Origin: Desulfuromonadales bacterium
Lineage (GTDB): Bacteria > Desulfobacterota > Desulfuromonadia > Desulfuromonadales > BM103
Length of the DNA stretch: 31,359 bases
Assembly: GCA_029859485.1 (NCBI GenBank)
Contig: JAOUDB010000001.1
Location: 1 to 31,359 of the forward strand
Direction: 5' to 3'
The notes below the pieces were generated by a model that saw only the letters and a program-made list of their open reading frames with translations, made no database searches and was not told where the DNA came from. A program made the translations under genes and the position numbers. Shown here piece by piece: positions 22,941 through 31,359 of this stretch; within the stretch, counting starts at the first letter, position 1; each line of letters opens with the position of its first letter.

Positions 22941-24889
22941 TGACAGCGCTGCACTCGGATTATACCGACGTAAAAAAATATGACACCTTCCCTAAGCTGC
23001 TCGCTTATAACGCAGAGAGCTGGCCGGACGAAGTGGCCTTGAGGGAGAAGGAGTTCGGTATCTGGAATGCCTTTTCATGGGCAGACTACAACCGCCATGT
23101 CAAGTTGTTCGCCCTAGGTATGCACCAGCTTGGTATCGGTCATAAAGATTCCGTCGGCATTATCGGCGACAACCGGCCGGAGTGGGTTTATGGAGAAATA
23201 TCCTCACACGCTCTCAGGGCCATGATCTTCGGTATTTATCAGGATTCCCTTAATGAAGAGGTTGCCTACCTGATCAACTACGCCGGTGCCAAGATCATCA
23301 TCGCCGAAGATGAAGAGCAGGTCGACAAGGTTCTTGAGATTACCGAAGAATGTCCATGCGTAGAGCATATTATTTACTGCGATCCACGTGGCATGCGCAA
23401 GTATGACGACCCCAGGCTGATGAGCCACCTTGATCTGATGGCCAGCGGCCAGAAGCTCGATGACGAACAACCTGAGCTCTATATGCAGCTGGTTAACCAG
23501 GGCAAAGCCGAAGATGTAGCGATTCTCTGTCCGACATCGGGTACGACTTCTAATCCGAAGTTGGCCATGCTGCAGGCGGGGCCAATGCTGGAGCATTGCG
23601 TCGCTTACCTTGAGGCAGACCCAAAGTATCCGAGCGACAACTATGTCTCGGTACTGCCTCTGCCCTGGATCATGGAGCAGGTGTATGCCGTGGCCCAAGC
23701 TTTGATCAGCAGGATTGTCGTCAACTTTGTTGAAGAGCCGGAAACCATGATGGCAGACTTGCGCGAGATCGGACCAACCTTTGTGCTGCTCGCACCACGT
23801 GTCTGGGAGTCGGTCGCTGCCGATGTCAAGGCCAAGATGATGGACGCGACCAGGTTCAAGCAGATGATGTATCGCTTTGCTATGAAACTTGCTGACAAGG
23901 CTGCTGCAGAAGAGCAGGGTAAACAATCAAAGTTGGCTTATTGGCTTTTGTTCCGTCCTCTGAAAGACCGTCTTGGTTTCACTTACCTGCGCTCTGCCGC
24001 GACGGGCGGTGCCGCCCTTGGGCCCGACACCTTCAAATTCTTCCTGGGTATGGGGGTGCCGTTACGCCAACTCTACGGCCAGACCGAACTGGCTGGCGCC
24101 TACACCATCCATGAACCTGATGATGTTGATTTTGACAGCGTTGGCATACCATTTCGCAATGCCCAGGTGCGTATTGACAACCCGGATCACAACGGTGTCG
24201 GCGAGGTTGTCGCCAAAACCTGCGGTATGTTCCTTGGCTACTACAATAATCAGGCAGAGACGGATGCTTCTCTCGATGATGGCTGGATGCACACCGGAGA
24301 TGCTGGCTACTTCAAAAAAGAGAACAACCACTTGGTGGTTATCGACCGGATCAGCGACCTGGCCGAGACTTCTAACGGCGATAAGTTCTCTCCCCAGTTC
24401 ATCGAAAATAAACTCAAGTTCTCACCGTTTATAGCCGAAGCGGTGGTTCAAGGTGATGGTCGCCCTTATCTTTCGGCCATTATTTGCATCCGTTTTGAGA
24501 TCGTTGCCAAATGGGCGGAGCAGCGTAACATAGCTTTTACCAACTACATCAATCTCTCTGCCCAGGAGAGAATCTATGAGATGGTGCAAAAAGAGGTGGA
24601 AACGGTTAATGAAACCCTGCCTGAAGCGCAGCAGGTTCGTAAATTCCTTCTGCTTTACAAGCAACTTGATGCCGATGACGGTGAGTTGACCAGAACCAGA
24701 AAAGTGCGTCGTGGTGTCATCAAGGAGAAATATGCCGACATCATCGACACCATCTATTCCGACTTGGATGTTGTCCATATCGACACGGTGATTACTTTCC
24801 AGGATGGTAACAAGTCGCGTGTTCAGACCGATGTCCGAGTTGTGGACCTTATCCCTTCACGCCCTGAAGCGACAAAGGACGCGGTGTAA
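22940..24889 (+). CDS. AMP-forming acyl-CoA synthetase, long-chain (FACS) type
   Basis: This 649-residue ligase activates a carboxylic acid to acyl-CoA. Motifs are PTSGTTSNPKLAML (a divergent P-loop; the usual form is YTSGTTGxPKG), LYGQTELAGAYT and the adenylate motif DDGWMHTGDAGYFKKENNHLVVIDR. The lid contains LTRTRKVRRGVIKEKY. The ATG at 22940 is chosen over the TTG at 22937 because GGAGAGG lies about 7 bases upstream and it forms the overlapping TGATG junction with livG. Being embedded inside the transporter operon, it probably activates the imported acid. The divergent P-loop and lack of a close chain-length signature leave the substrate open. Confidence 0.9.
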   Translation: MTALHSDYTDVKKYDTFPKLLAYNAESWPDEVALREKEFGIWNAFSWADYNRHVKLFALGMHQLGIGHKDSVGIIGDNRPEWVYGEISSHALRAMIFGIYQDSLNEEVAYLINYAGAKIIIAEDEEQVDKVLEITEECPCVEHIIYCDPRGMRKYDDPRLMSHLDLMASGQKLDDEQPELYMQLVNQGKAEDVAILCPTSGTTSNPKLAMLQAGPMLEHCVAYLEADPKYPSDNYVSVLPLPWIMEQVYAVAQALISRIVVNFVEEPETMMADLREIGPTFVLLAPRVWESVAADVKAKMMDATRFKQMMYRFAMKLADKAAAEEQGKQSKLAYWLLFRPLKDRLGFTYLRSAATGGAALGPDTFKFFLGMGVPLRQLYGQTELAGAYTIHEPDDVDFDSVGIPFRNAQVRIDNPDHNGVGEVVAKTCGMFLGYYNNQAETDASLDDGWMHTGDAGYFKKENNHLVVIDRISDLAETSNGDKFSPQFIENKLKFSPFIAEAVVQGDGRPYLSAIICIRFEIVAKWAEQRNIAFTNYINLSAQERIYEMVQKEVETVNETLPEAQQVRKFLLLYKQLDADDGELTRTRKVRRGVIKEKYADIIDTIYSDLDVVHIDTVITFQDGNKSRVQTDVRVVDLIPSRPEATKDAV

Positions 24890-24921
24890 AAGCACTGTGT
24901 ACAGAGACGGGAGAACAACTA

Positions 24922-25815
24922 ATGAATTATGAATTACTACTGCAACTGATCATCAACGGACTCATTGTCGGTACCCTTTACGGGGTCGTGGCCATGTGTT
25001 TTGTGCTGATCTATAAGTCGACCCGTGTCGTTAACTTTGCCCAGGGGGAGTTTCTTTTGATTGGTGCCTGGACTTGCTGGGCCATGCTAGTCAAGTTCGA
25101 GCTGCCATTTTATGTGGGCTTCCCGCTGACTCTGGTTTTTATGATGGTCTTCGGCGTGGTTCTGCAGGTCCTGGTGCTGCGGCCGATGATCGGTGAGCCG
25201 ATTATTTCCGTGATCATGGTTACAATCGGGCTGTCCATGTTTTTTCAGGGGTTGGTCTCCTGGATTTTTGGTGGTTACACGAAAGCGTTTCCCACTGTCT
25301 TCGAAACCGCGTCGGTGAAGATTGGCGGGTTGCATATTGAAACGGCTTATATCATGAGCGTGGTTGTTTCGGTGGTCATCATGATCGCCTTTTACTTCTT
25401 CTTCAAATATTCACGCATGGGCCTGGCGATGCGGGCCACTGCATTTGACCAGCAGATAGCGCAGAGCCTTGGCATCTCGGTCAAACATGTTTTTGCCGCC
25501 TCCTGGGCAATTTCGGCGGTAGTCTCGGCTCTTGCCGGGGTGGTTATCGGCATGGTCAACGGGGTCTCCTCTGCACTCTCCTTTATCGGAATCAAGGTCT
25601 TTCCGGTTGTCATCCTCGGCGGCCTTGACTCGATTGTCGGTGCCATAGTCGGTGGCTTGATGATCGGGGTGCTTGAGAACCTGGCCGAGTTTTTTGACAG
25701 CCAGTGGCTGCACTTTGGCAACATGTACAATATTGCCCCATTCTATGCCCTGGTAATTATCCTGATGATCAAGCCGTACGGCCTGTTCGGCACCAAAGAT
25801 ATCGAGAGGATTTAA
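24922..25815 (+). CDS. livH: Branched-chain-type ABC transporter permease LivH
   Basis: This 297-residue inner-membrane permease has about eight hydrophobic spans. Family marks are NGLIVGTLYGVVAMCFVLIYKSTRVVNFAQGEF at the N-terminus, MRATAFDQQIAQSLGISV in the cytoplasmic loop and VVILGGLDSIVGAIVGGLMIGV near the end. GGGAGA lies about 6 bases before the ATG. It is separated by only 3 bases from the LivM gene, and together they form the membrane channel. The adjacent ligase and the sigma-54 promoter suggest that it imports the substrate of the ligase. Confidence 0.94.
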   Translation: MNYELLLQLIINGLIVGTLYGVVAMCFVLIYKSTRVVNFAQGEFLLIGAWTCWAMLVKFELPFYVGFPLTLVFMMVFGVVLQVLVLRPMIGEPIISVIMVTIGLSMFFQGLVSWIFGGYTKAFPTVFETASVKIGGLHIETAYIMSVVVSVVIMIAFYFFFKYSRMGLAMRATAFDQQIAQSLGISVKHVFAASWAISAVVSALAGVVIGMVNGVSSALSFIGIKVFPVVILGGLDSIVGAIVGGLMIGVLENLAEFFDSQWLHFGNMYNIAPFYALVIILMIKPYGLFGTKDIERI

Positions 25816-25818
25816 TCG

Positions 25819-26883
25819 ATGGCTTCTGCTCATTCTCGCATGCGTTGCGGAGAATTCCGCACAACCTACCAAGCGGACTTGACCATCTTCCCTACACCAC
25901 TGGCTCGGCGAGTTGCAGTCGCTTCAGTGCTTTTTCTGCTTATCTCTCCGCTCTTTCTGGATGCCTACCACCTGAACCTTCTGATTCAGATCGGTTATTA
26001 CGGCATTGCAGCCCTTGGTTTGAATATTGTCGTTGGCTTTACTGGTCAGATTTCCCTTGGCCATGCGGCCTTTTTCGGCCTGGGAGCTTTCACTTCCGCA
26101 TGGATTAGTAACAATTCTGGCATTCCGGTCTTCTTTACCATTCCTTTGGCTGCTCTTCTGACCATGGCTGTCGGTCTTATAGTCGGCATCCCGGCCGGTC
26201 GCATCAAGGGGCTTTACCTGGCGATTGCAACCCTGGCTTCGCAATATATTCTTGAAGATTTTTTTGCCAGGGCTGAGTGGTTTACCGGTGGTTCATCCGG
26301 TGCTATGGCCAGCCCTGTTTCGATTTTTGGTTATGAAATGTACAGCGACAAGTCTTTCTTTTATATCGTCCTCTTCTACGTCGTGATTATGTATGTAGCA
26401 GGGGCCAACTTGATGCGTACCCGCGATGGTCGTGCTTTCATTGCGGTACGCGACCATTACCTCTCTGCTGAGATCATGGGCATCAACCTGAACAAGTACC
26501 GGATTCTCTCATTTGGCATATCCTCTTTTTATGCCGGGATTGGTGGGGCTCTCTTCGGTCATTACCTGGGCTTTGTCTCAGCAGAAGGCTTCACCTTAAT
26601 GCTCTCTATACAGTTCCTCGCCATGGTGATTATCGGTGGCCTGGGGTCGGTGATGGGAGCAATGCTGGGAACCATTTTTATGGTCCTGTTGCCGGAAGTG
26701 ATGGAGTACGGTGTACACCTGGTCGGCAGCCAAAGCTCGGCCCTGACTCAGGCGCTGGCTTATATCAAGGAGATGGCTATTGGTCTGGCGATAATACTGT
26801 TCCTGATTTTTGAACCGGACGGGCTGGCTCATCGCTGGAAGATGATTAAGAATTACTGGAAGCTTTACCCCTTTTCATACTAA
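25819..26883 (+). CDS. livM: Branched-chain-type ABC transporter permease LivM
   Basis: This 354-residue permease carries the LivM hallmark GLNIVVGFTGQISLGHAAFFGLGAFTSA (about residues 66-93) and further spans, with a conserved IVGIPAGRIKGLYLAIATLA and MVIIGGLGSVMGAMLGTIF. The first 30 residues are polar and precede the first span. It starts 3 bases after the LivH stop; the gap is too short for an independent promoter, so translation is probably coupled. A 111-base gap follows before the binding-protein gene. Confidence 0.93.
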   Translation: MASAHSRMRCGEFRTTYQADLTIFPTPLARRVAVASVLFLLISPLFLDAYHLNLLIQIGYYGIAALGLNIVVGFTGQISLGHAAFFGLGAFTSAWISNNSGIPVFFTIPLAALLTMAVGLIVGIPAGRIKGLYLAIATLASQYILEDFFARAEWFTGGSSGAMASPVSIFGYEMYSDKSFFYIVLFYVVIMYVAGANLMRTRDGRAFIAVRDHYLSAEIMGINLNKYRILSFGISSFYAGIGGALFGHYLGFVSAEGFTLMLSIQFLAMVIIGGLGSVMGAMLGTIFMVLLPEVMEYGVHLVGSQSSALTQALAYIKEMAIGLAIILFLIFEPDGLAHRWKMIKNYWKLYPFSY

Positions 26884-26994
26884 GTGGAAATTAGCCCGGA
26901 CGTGTCTCGTTCGGCATTGCAAGTTTTGCAGCTGGGAAGTTGTTTCCCCGGAGGCCCGGCAAAGACTATCAACGATTAGAAGGAGGAAAACGTC

Positions 26995-28242
26995 ATGCGC
27001 AAAACGTTACTCTGCGGAACCACTCTACTGGCAATCTTTGGCTTCTCAACCATGGCAACCGCTGCCGACACGATTCCCGTCGGACATCTGGCCTGTTACA
27101 CCGGACCGACTTCGGATGTCGGCGGCCCTTATGGCAACGGCGTTGCCGATGCAATGAACTACATCAATGCAAATGGAGGGGTCAACGGCAAGCAACTCGA
27201 TTATGAGACAGTTGACTATTCCTACAAGGCTCCTCAGGCTATCGCCACCTACAAGAAGTGGATGTCCGATAAAAAGCCTGTTGCGATTCAAGGTTGGGGT
27301 ACCGCCGATACCGAAGCTCTGGTTCAGTTTATTGCCAGGGACGAGGTCCCTTACTTCTCTGCCTCCTACTCAGGCCACTTGACCGACCCGACCGGCAAGT
27401 CGCCAAAAACCAAGGCACCCGCTCCCTATAATTTCTTCTACGGGCCATCCTATTCAGACACATGTCGCGGTCTGGTACAGTGGGCAGCTGATGATTGGAA
27501 AGCCAAGGGCAATAAAGGCACACCGAAATTTATCCACATGGGCGCCAACCACCCCTATCCCAACGCACCCAAGGCCGCCTGCGCCGAGTATGCTACAGAA
27601 CTTGGTTTTGAAGTCCTCAACCCGATCGTTTACGACCTCAAGCCCGGTGACGCCAAGGCCCAGTGCCTGACCCTCAAGGATTCCGGCGCCAACTATGCTT
27701 ATATGGGCAATACTGCGGGCTCCAACATCTCCCTGCTGAATTCCTGTGGGACCGTCGGTGCCAAACCACAGTACCTGGCGAATATTTGGGGGTGGGATGA
27801 AAATGCTATTAAAGCAGCACAAGAGGCCGGTGATGGTGTTGCCGTGCCTCTCGGTTCACCATCATGGAAATCTGATGCTCCAGGGATGGCAACTGTACGC
27901 GATATCTCCAAGTTGTCCGATCCAAGCGGAGAGACCTATCGCAACCTCCACTACATGCGCGGTGTCTGCGCAGTCTTTTTTATGAAGGATGCCATGACTG
28001 CTGCCGATAAGATGGATGGCGGTATTACAGGTGCAAACATCAAGAAGGGCATGGAGCAGATGGTGAATCATGTCCCGGCTGGTCTGGAAGGTGTCTGTAA
28101 GCCTTCTACCTGGACCAGCGAAGATCACCGTGGTACGACCGAGGTTTCGGTCTACACCACTACCTACAACGGCGGTGATTTTAAGTTTAACCAGCAATCA
28201 ACGGTAGTCGTGCCGCGTCGCGACGATTGGCTCGGTTGGTAA
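26995..28242 (+). CDS. livK: Periplasmic substrate-binding protein of the Liv-type importer
   Basis: This 415-residue protein starts with a clear Sec signal peptide (MRKTLLCGTTLLAIFGF, with STMATAAD at the cleavage site) and continues as a type I periplasmic binding protein (GHLACYTGPTSDVGGPYGNGVADAMNYINANGGVNGK). It would bind the transported acid outside the cytoplasmic membrane. GGAGG lies 8-9 bases before the ATG. The mature part carries several cysteines, more than is usual for the family. Two strong hairpins follow the gene, a usual sign of higher expression of binding-protein mRNA. The ligand cannot be read from the sequence. Confidence 0.92.
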   Translation: MRKTLLCGTTLLAIFGFSTMATAADTIPVGHLACYTGPTSDVGGPYGNGVADAMNYINANGGVNGKQLDYETVDYSYKAPQAIATYKKWMSDKKPVAIQGWGTADTEALVQFIARDEVPYFSASYSGHLTDPTGKSPKTKAPAPYNFFYGPSYSDTCRGLVQWAADDWKAKGNKGTPKFIHMGANHPYPNAPKAACAEYATELGFEVLNPIVYDLKPGDAKAQCLTLKDSGANYAYMGNTAGSNISLLNSCGTVGAKPQYLANIWGWDENAIKAAQEAGDGVAVPLGSPSWKSDAPGMATVRDISKLSDPSGETYRNLHYMRGVCAVFFMKDAMTAADKMDGGITGANIKKGMEQMVNHVPAGLEGVCKPSTWTSEDHRGTTEVSVYTTTYNGGDFKFNQQSTVVVPRRDDWLGW

Positions 28243-28250
28243 GATGAATG

Positions 28251-28282
28251 ATGGAGGGGCGGTGGCCTTGCCGTCCCTCCAT
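28251..28282 (+). terminator. Strong hairpin after livK (12-bp stem)
   Basis: Bases 28251-28262 pair with 28271-28282 over 12 base pairs with one G-T wobble and an 8-base loop. It starts 9 bases after the livK stop. The following sequence is AT-rich but has no clean T-run, so it may be an mRNA-stabilising or partial terminator structure. Confidence 0.7.
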
Positions 28283-28284
28283 AT

Positions 28285-28350
28285 CAAATTGTTTGAAGTC
28301 CCAGGTTGTCAGTCTGACAGTTCCGGACCAGACTGACAACCTGGAATTTG
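28285..28350 (+). promoter_or_regulatory. Second, longer hairpin between livK and livF (15-bp perfect stem)
   Basis: Bases 28301-28315 (CCAGGTTGTCAGTCT) and 28330-28344 form a perfect 15-bp inverted repeat with a 14-base loop. CAAATT (28285-28290) and AATTTG (28345-28350) can extend it past a 10-base bulge. It ends about 27 bases before the livF start and may act as an RNA processing site, attenuator or protein-binding site. Confidence 0.7.
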
Positions 28351-28376
28351 AAGCCCAGAAAAGAGGAGCGACAACG

Positions 28377-29201
28377 ATGGCAGACCCGGCGCAGAAAGTA
28401 GAAGCCAAAGAATCGATCCTGTCAATTAACAACATCGAGGTTGTTTACGATGATGTCATCCTCGTGCTACGTGGGATCAGTCTAGAAGTCCCTAAAGGTG
28501 AAATTGTCACCCTGCTTGGTCCGAATGGTGCCGGTAAATCAACGACCCTCAAAGCAGTCTCTGGACTGCTTCAGACCGAGGACGGCGAAGTGACCAAGGG
28601 CTCCATCCATTTCAAGGGTGAATCCATCGGCAACCGGGCACCGGATGATATTGTGCGACGTGGGATTTTCCAGGTCATGGAAGGACGCCGTATCATTGAG
28701 GACATGAATGTTATCGAGAATCTGCGTTTGGGTGCTTATACACGTCGTGATAAGGAAATCAAGGATGACATCGAAAAGGTCTTTCATTATTTCCCGAGAT
28801 TAAAAGAACGGCGGAGCGGTCCGGCGGGTTATCTCTCCGGAGGCGAGCAGCAGATGCTAGCGATTGGTCGTGCGGTCATGGCTCGCCCTGAAATGATCTT
28901 GCTCGATGAACCTTCCATGGGTCTCTCACCACTTCTGGTCAAAGAAGTTTTCAATATTATCCGCAGTATCAACCAGGAACAGGGGATCACTATGTTGTTG
29001 GTTGAACAGAATGCCAACATGGCCTTGCACTGCGCTTCCTATGGCTATGTCATGGAATCTGGTAAAATCGCCCTTGATGGCACCGGCGAAGAGTTACTCA
29101 ATAACGAAGATATGAAGGAATTCTACCTCTCGGGCGGTGACAAGGATCGTAAGTCTTTCAAGAATCTCAAGTCGTACAAGCGTCGCAAACGTTGGATGTA
29201 A
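28377..29201 (+). CDS. livF: Branched-chain-type ABC transporter ATP-binding protein LivF
   Basis: This 274-residue ATPase has Walker A GPNGAGKS, signature YLSGGEQQMLAIGRAV and Walker B MILLDEPSMGLSP, the last being typical of LivF. The frame is open back to 28248, but that upstream part encodes the two hairpins, so the ATG at 28377 with AGAGGAG 9-10 bases upstream is the better start. The C-terminus is extended and basic (RKSFKNLKSYKRRKRWM). It completes the importer with LivG, H, M and K. Confidence 0.92.
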   Translation: MADPAQKVEAKESILSINNIEVVYDDVILVLRGISLEVPKGEIVTLLGPNGAGKSTTLKAVSGLLQTEDGEVTKGSIHFKGESIGNRAPDDIVRRGIFQVMEGRRIIEDMNVIENLRLGAYTRRDKEIKDDIEKVFHYFPRLKERRSGPAGYLSGGEQQMLAIGRAVMARPEMILLDEPSMGLSPLLVKEVFNIIRSINQEQGITMLLVEQNANMALHCASYGYVMESGKIALDGTGEELLNNEDMKEFYLSGGDKDRKSFKNLKSYKRRKRWM

Positions 29202-29218
29202 ACGACGGGGAGAGTGCA

Positions 29219-30460
29219 ATGGCCGCTTTTTTTGACAATCTGGAGAACCGTGAACCTGCTGTACGTGAAGCTGAGCAAATGGCAGAGCTTTCAAAATTGG
29301 TGGCTCACGCCCAGCAAAACGCACCTGCCTTCACTCGCCTGTTAGCCGGGATCGAGGCTGCCGGAGTCAATAGCCGCGAGGCTTTGGCCTGTTTGCCTCT
29401 GACCCGTAAAGATGAGTTAATCGATCTGCAACGGCAACAGCGGCCCTTTGGCGGTTTGTGTGCGATTAAGGCGCCAGAACTGAACCGTGTATTCTCCTCA
29501 CCCGGTCCCATCTACGAACCCGGAAGCCAGCGAGCTGATTTCTGGCGTTTTGCACGGGCGCTCTATGCTGCCGGTTTTCGAAACGGCGATTTGCTGCATA
29601 ACTGTTTCGCCTATCACTTTACTCCTGCTGGAGCCATGGTCGAGTCGGGTGGGCATGCTTTGGGTTGTACTGTTTTTGCTGCCGGCCCAGGACAACTTGA
29701 AGGGCAGGTTCAGGCTATTGCTGACTTGCGACCGGACGGCTATGTTGGTACGCCGTCATTTCTCAAGCTGATCATTGATAAGGCCGATGAACTTGGAGTT
29801 CAGATCGCCAGCTTAAACAAGGCTCTGGTCTCTGGTGAGTACTTGCCACCGACCTTGCGCGAAACCTTTGCCGATCGCGGCATTAAAGTCCTCCAGTGCT
29901 ACGCCACCGCCGACCTCGGACTGATCGCCTATGAGTCGCCGGCACTCGAGGGGATGATCGTCGACGAAGGGATTATTCTCGAAATTGTCCGTCCTGGAAC
30001 TGGCGATCCGGTGCCCGAGGGCGAGGTCGGTGAAGTCGTTATAACGACCCTGTCCGACGAATACCCCCTGGTGCGATTTGCCACCGGTGACCTCTCTGCA
30101 ATTCTCACCGGTGAGAGTCCCTGTGGTCGCACCAACCGGCGGATCAAGGGTTGGTTAGGCCGCGCGGACCAGACGGCTAAAGTTCGAGGCATGTTCGTCC
30201 ATCCTACGCAGGTTGCCAAAATCTTGCGACAGCACCCGGAAATCCAAAAAGGGCGATTGGTTGTAGAGAGAATTAATGATGCAGATTCGATGGTTCTGCA
30301 CTGCGAGGTGGCTGTAGCGGTACCTGATAATTTTGCCGACACAATAGCTGCCACGATACGACAAGTATGCAATCTGCGTGGCGAGGTCACCATTGTGCCT
30401 GTAGACAGTCTCGCTAACGACGGCAAAGTGATTGATGATCTTCGTCCTGTCGATGCTTAA
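29219..30460 (+). CDS. PaaK-like AMP-dependent ligase family protein without the canonical P-loop
   Basis: This 413-residue protein resembles phenylacetate-CoA ligases in overall plan: an N-terminal LVAHAQQNAPAFTRLL, an EYPLVRFATGDLS adenylate-type motif and a C-terminal IKGWLGRADQTAKVRGMFVHPTQV. The usual Ser/Gly/Thr-rich ATP loop (SSGTTGKP in PaaK) is replaced by VFSSPGPIYEPGSQ. I recall a PaaK subgroup with this text next to Liv-type transporters, so it is a conserved variant and not a broken gene. GGGGAGAG lies 5 bases before the ATG at 29219. Its role in CoA activation, transfer or as a non-catalytic partner is open. Confidence 0.78.
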   Translation: MAAFFDNLENREPAVREAEQMAELSKLVAHAQQNAPAFTRLLAGIEAAGVNSREALACLPLTRKDELIDLQRQQRPFGGLCAIKAPELNRVFSSPGPIYEPGSQRADFWRFARALYAAGFRNGDLLHNCFAYHFTPAGAMVESGGHALGCTVFAAGPGQLEGQVQAIADLRPDGYVGTPSFLKLIIDKADELGVQIASLNKALVSGEYLPPTLRETFADRGIKVLQCYATADLGLIAYESPALEGMIVDEGIILEIVRPGTGDPVPEGEVGEVVITTLSDEYPLVRFATGDLSAILTGESPCGRTNRRIKGWLGRADQTAKVRGMFVHPTQVAKILRQHPEIQKGRLVVERINDADSMVLHCEVAVAVPDNFADTIAATIRQVCNLRGEVTIVPVDSLANDGKVIDDLRPVDA

Positions 30461-30480
30461 ATGGAATCAGGTCCTTGGTC

Positions 30481-31359
30481 ATGCTTGATGATAGCCTGCA
30501 TGGCTTCCGGGTCCTCGACCTCAGTCAGTACCTCCCTGGCCCATATGCGACGCGCCTGCTCGCTGATCTCGGTGCTGATGTCGTCAAGGTCGAGCCACCG
30601 GGTGGCGATCCGATGCGCACATTTATCTTCCAGGATGATGATTCTTTATCTCCACTTTATAAACAGGTCAATGCCGGCAAAACAATCATTCGTCTCGATT
30701 TGAAAACTGATTGCGATAGCGCGTGCTTTGCAGAAATGGTGAAGGCCGCTGATGTTTTGCTTGAGTCATATCGGCCGGGAGTCATGAGCCGTCTCGGCTT
30801 CGACCGGGAGCGACTTCGATCTCTTAACCCCAGACTGATCCATTGTGCTATCTCCGGTTTTGGACAGGATGGGCCTGCCAGTCAAAGAGCAGGGCATGAC
30901 CTGACGTATATGGCCCTGAGCGGCATGCTTTCCCATACCGGAACAACGACGACCCCTGTTATCCCTTTCCCACCGGTTTCCGATTACGCAGCTGGCCAGC
31001 AAGCTGTAAACATGATTCTGTCTGCATTACTGAGCAGAGAGAGACATGGCAACGGTTGCTTTATCGACACCAGCTTATTTGAAACTGTGCTTTCCTGGCA
31101 ATCCTTTGGCCAGGCAGGTGTCGGGCGACCAGGTCGGCAGCTTGAGCCGGGCCGAGGCCTGATTACCGGCGGAGTGGCGTGCTACCAGATATACCGAACC
31201 AAGGATGAAAAATTCGTGGTCCTCGGAGCGCTCGAGGAGAAGTTCTGGCAGGCCTTCTGCTCTGCTGTTAAACGGCCCGACTGGTTGACCAGGCAGCACG
31301 AGCCGATGCCGCAGACCTCTCTGATCAGAGAGTTGGGTGCTTTCTTCGCTACGGCGACT
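30481..31359 (+). CDS. CoA-transferase family III protein, alpha-methylacyl-CoA racemase-like, 3'-truncated
   Basis: The reading frame from ATG 30481 is open to the window end (293 codons). The N-terminus FRVLDLSQYLPGPYATRLLADLGADVVKVEPPGGDPMR is the classic CaiB/BaiF opening. The text AGHDLTYMALSGML is the alpha-methylacyl-CoA racemase form, and the residues that align with the Mycobacterium racemase catalytic set are H139, D168 (PVSDYAAG) and E252 (GALEEKFW). This suggests racemisation of a 2-methylacyl-CoA, although a CoA-transferase is also possible. It starts 20 bases after the PaaK-like stop with only a weak GG-rich site upstream, so it is likely in the same operon. The C-terminal part lies outside the window. 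Confidence 0.85.
   Translation, partial: MLDDSLHGFRVLDLSQYLPGPYATRLLADLGADVVKVEPPGGDPMRTFIFQDDDSLSPLYKQVNAGKTIIRLDLKTDCDSACFAEMVKAADVLLESYRPGVMSRLGFDRERLRSLNPRLIHCAISGFGQDGPASQRAGHDLTYMALSGMLSHTGTTTTPVIPFPPVSDYAAGQQAVNMILSALLSRERHGNGCFIDTSLFETVLSWQSFGQAGVGRPGRQLEPGRGLITGGVACYQIYRTKDEKFVVLGALEEKFWQAFCSAVKRPDWLTRQHEPMPQTSLIRELGAFFATAT

Noticed and set aside
28248..28376. Upstream extension of livF to ATG 28248
   Set aside because: This stretch is made of two strong hairpins, and a better start with AGAGGAG is at 28377.

Overview
The window reads as one catabolic island of an anaerobic, Gram-negative bacterium. The most likely home is a Desulfuromonadales/Geobacter-type member of the former Deltaproteobacteria that lives on aromatic or other carboxylic acids. 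This assignment is inference from gene content: NADH dehydrogenase-like iron-sulfur modules next to FdhD, a sodium-pumping glutaconyl-CoA decarboxylase, a sigma-54 activator, and several CoA ligases and acyl-CoA dehydrogenases. No rRNA, tRNA, CRISPR array, transposase or integrase was seen. Almost everything is on the + strand; the exceptions are two - strand genes at 18313-19668.

Region by region. (1) 1-3780: a 5'-cut NuoE-like protein, a NuoF-like flavoprotein, a short NuoG-like ferredoxin protein and FdhD. This is a soluble NAD(H)-linked electron-transfer module whose catalytic subunit presumably lies upstream. (2) 3798-7764: a small ribbon-helix-helix protein, a long acyl-CoA dehydrogenase and a feruloyl-CoA-synthetase-like aryl-CoA ligase. 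(3) 7819-11284: a MoxR AAA+ ATPase, a DUF364 (putative metal-chelation) protein and a CoxE-like VWA protein, which look like a metalloenzyme-maturation set, followed by a GFA-family zinc protein. (4) 11401-16957: an IclR regulator with a nested dyad in its leader, then glutaryl-CoA dehydrogenase and four subunits of a Na+-translocating glutaconyl-CoA decarboxylase. One subunit is a 58-residue protein. The dehydrogenase carries Val-Glu where decarboxylating enzymes have Tyr-Glu, so this operon probably makes glutaconyl-CoA and recovers the decarboxylation energy as a sodium gradient. (5) 16989-19668: a SAM methyltransferase, a carboxymuconolactone-decarboxylase-family protein, a hotdog acyl-CoA thioesterase and a TIR/deoxyribosyltransferase-like protein. 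(6) 20002-31359: a PAS-AAA+-Fis sigma-54 activator, a well-placed -24/-12 promoter, and a branched-chain-type ABC importer (LivG, H, M, K, F). The importer is interleaved with a long-chain-type acyl-CoA synthetase and a PaaK-like ligase. A 3'-cut alpha-methylacyl-CoA-racemase-like CoA-transferase family III gene ends the window.

Taken together, the genes describe uptake of an organic acid, activation to its CoA thioester, beta-oxidation-type dehydrogenation, passage through glutaryl-CoA to crotonyl-CoA with sodium pumping, and disposal of electrons through a NADH-linked flavoprotein module. The exact substrate cannot be read from the sequence; aromatic or phenylpropanoid acids are the best guess.
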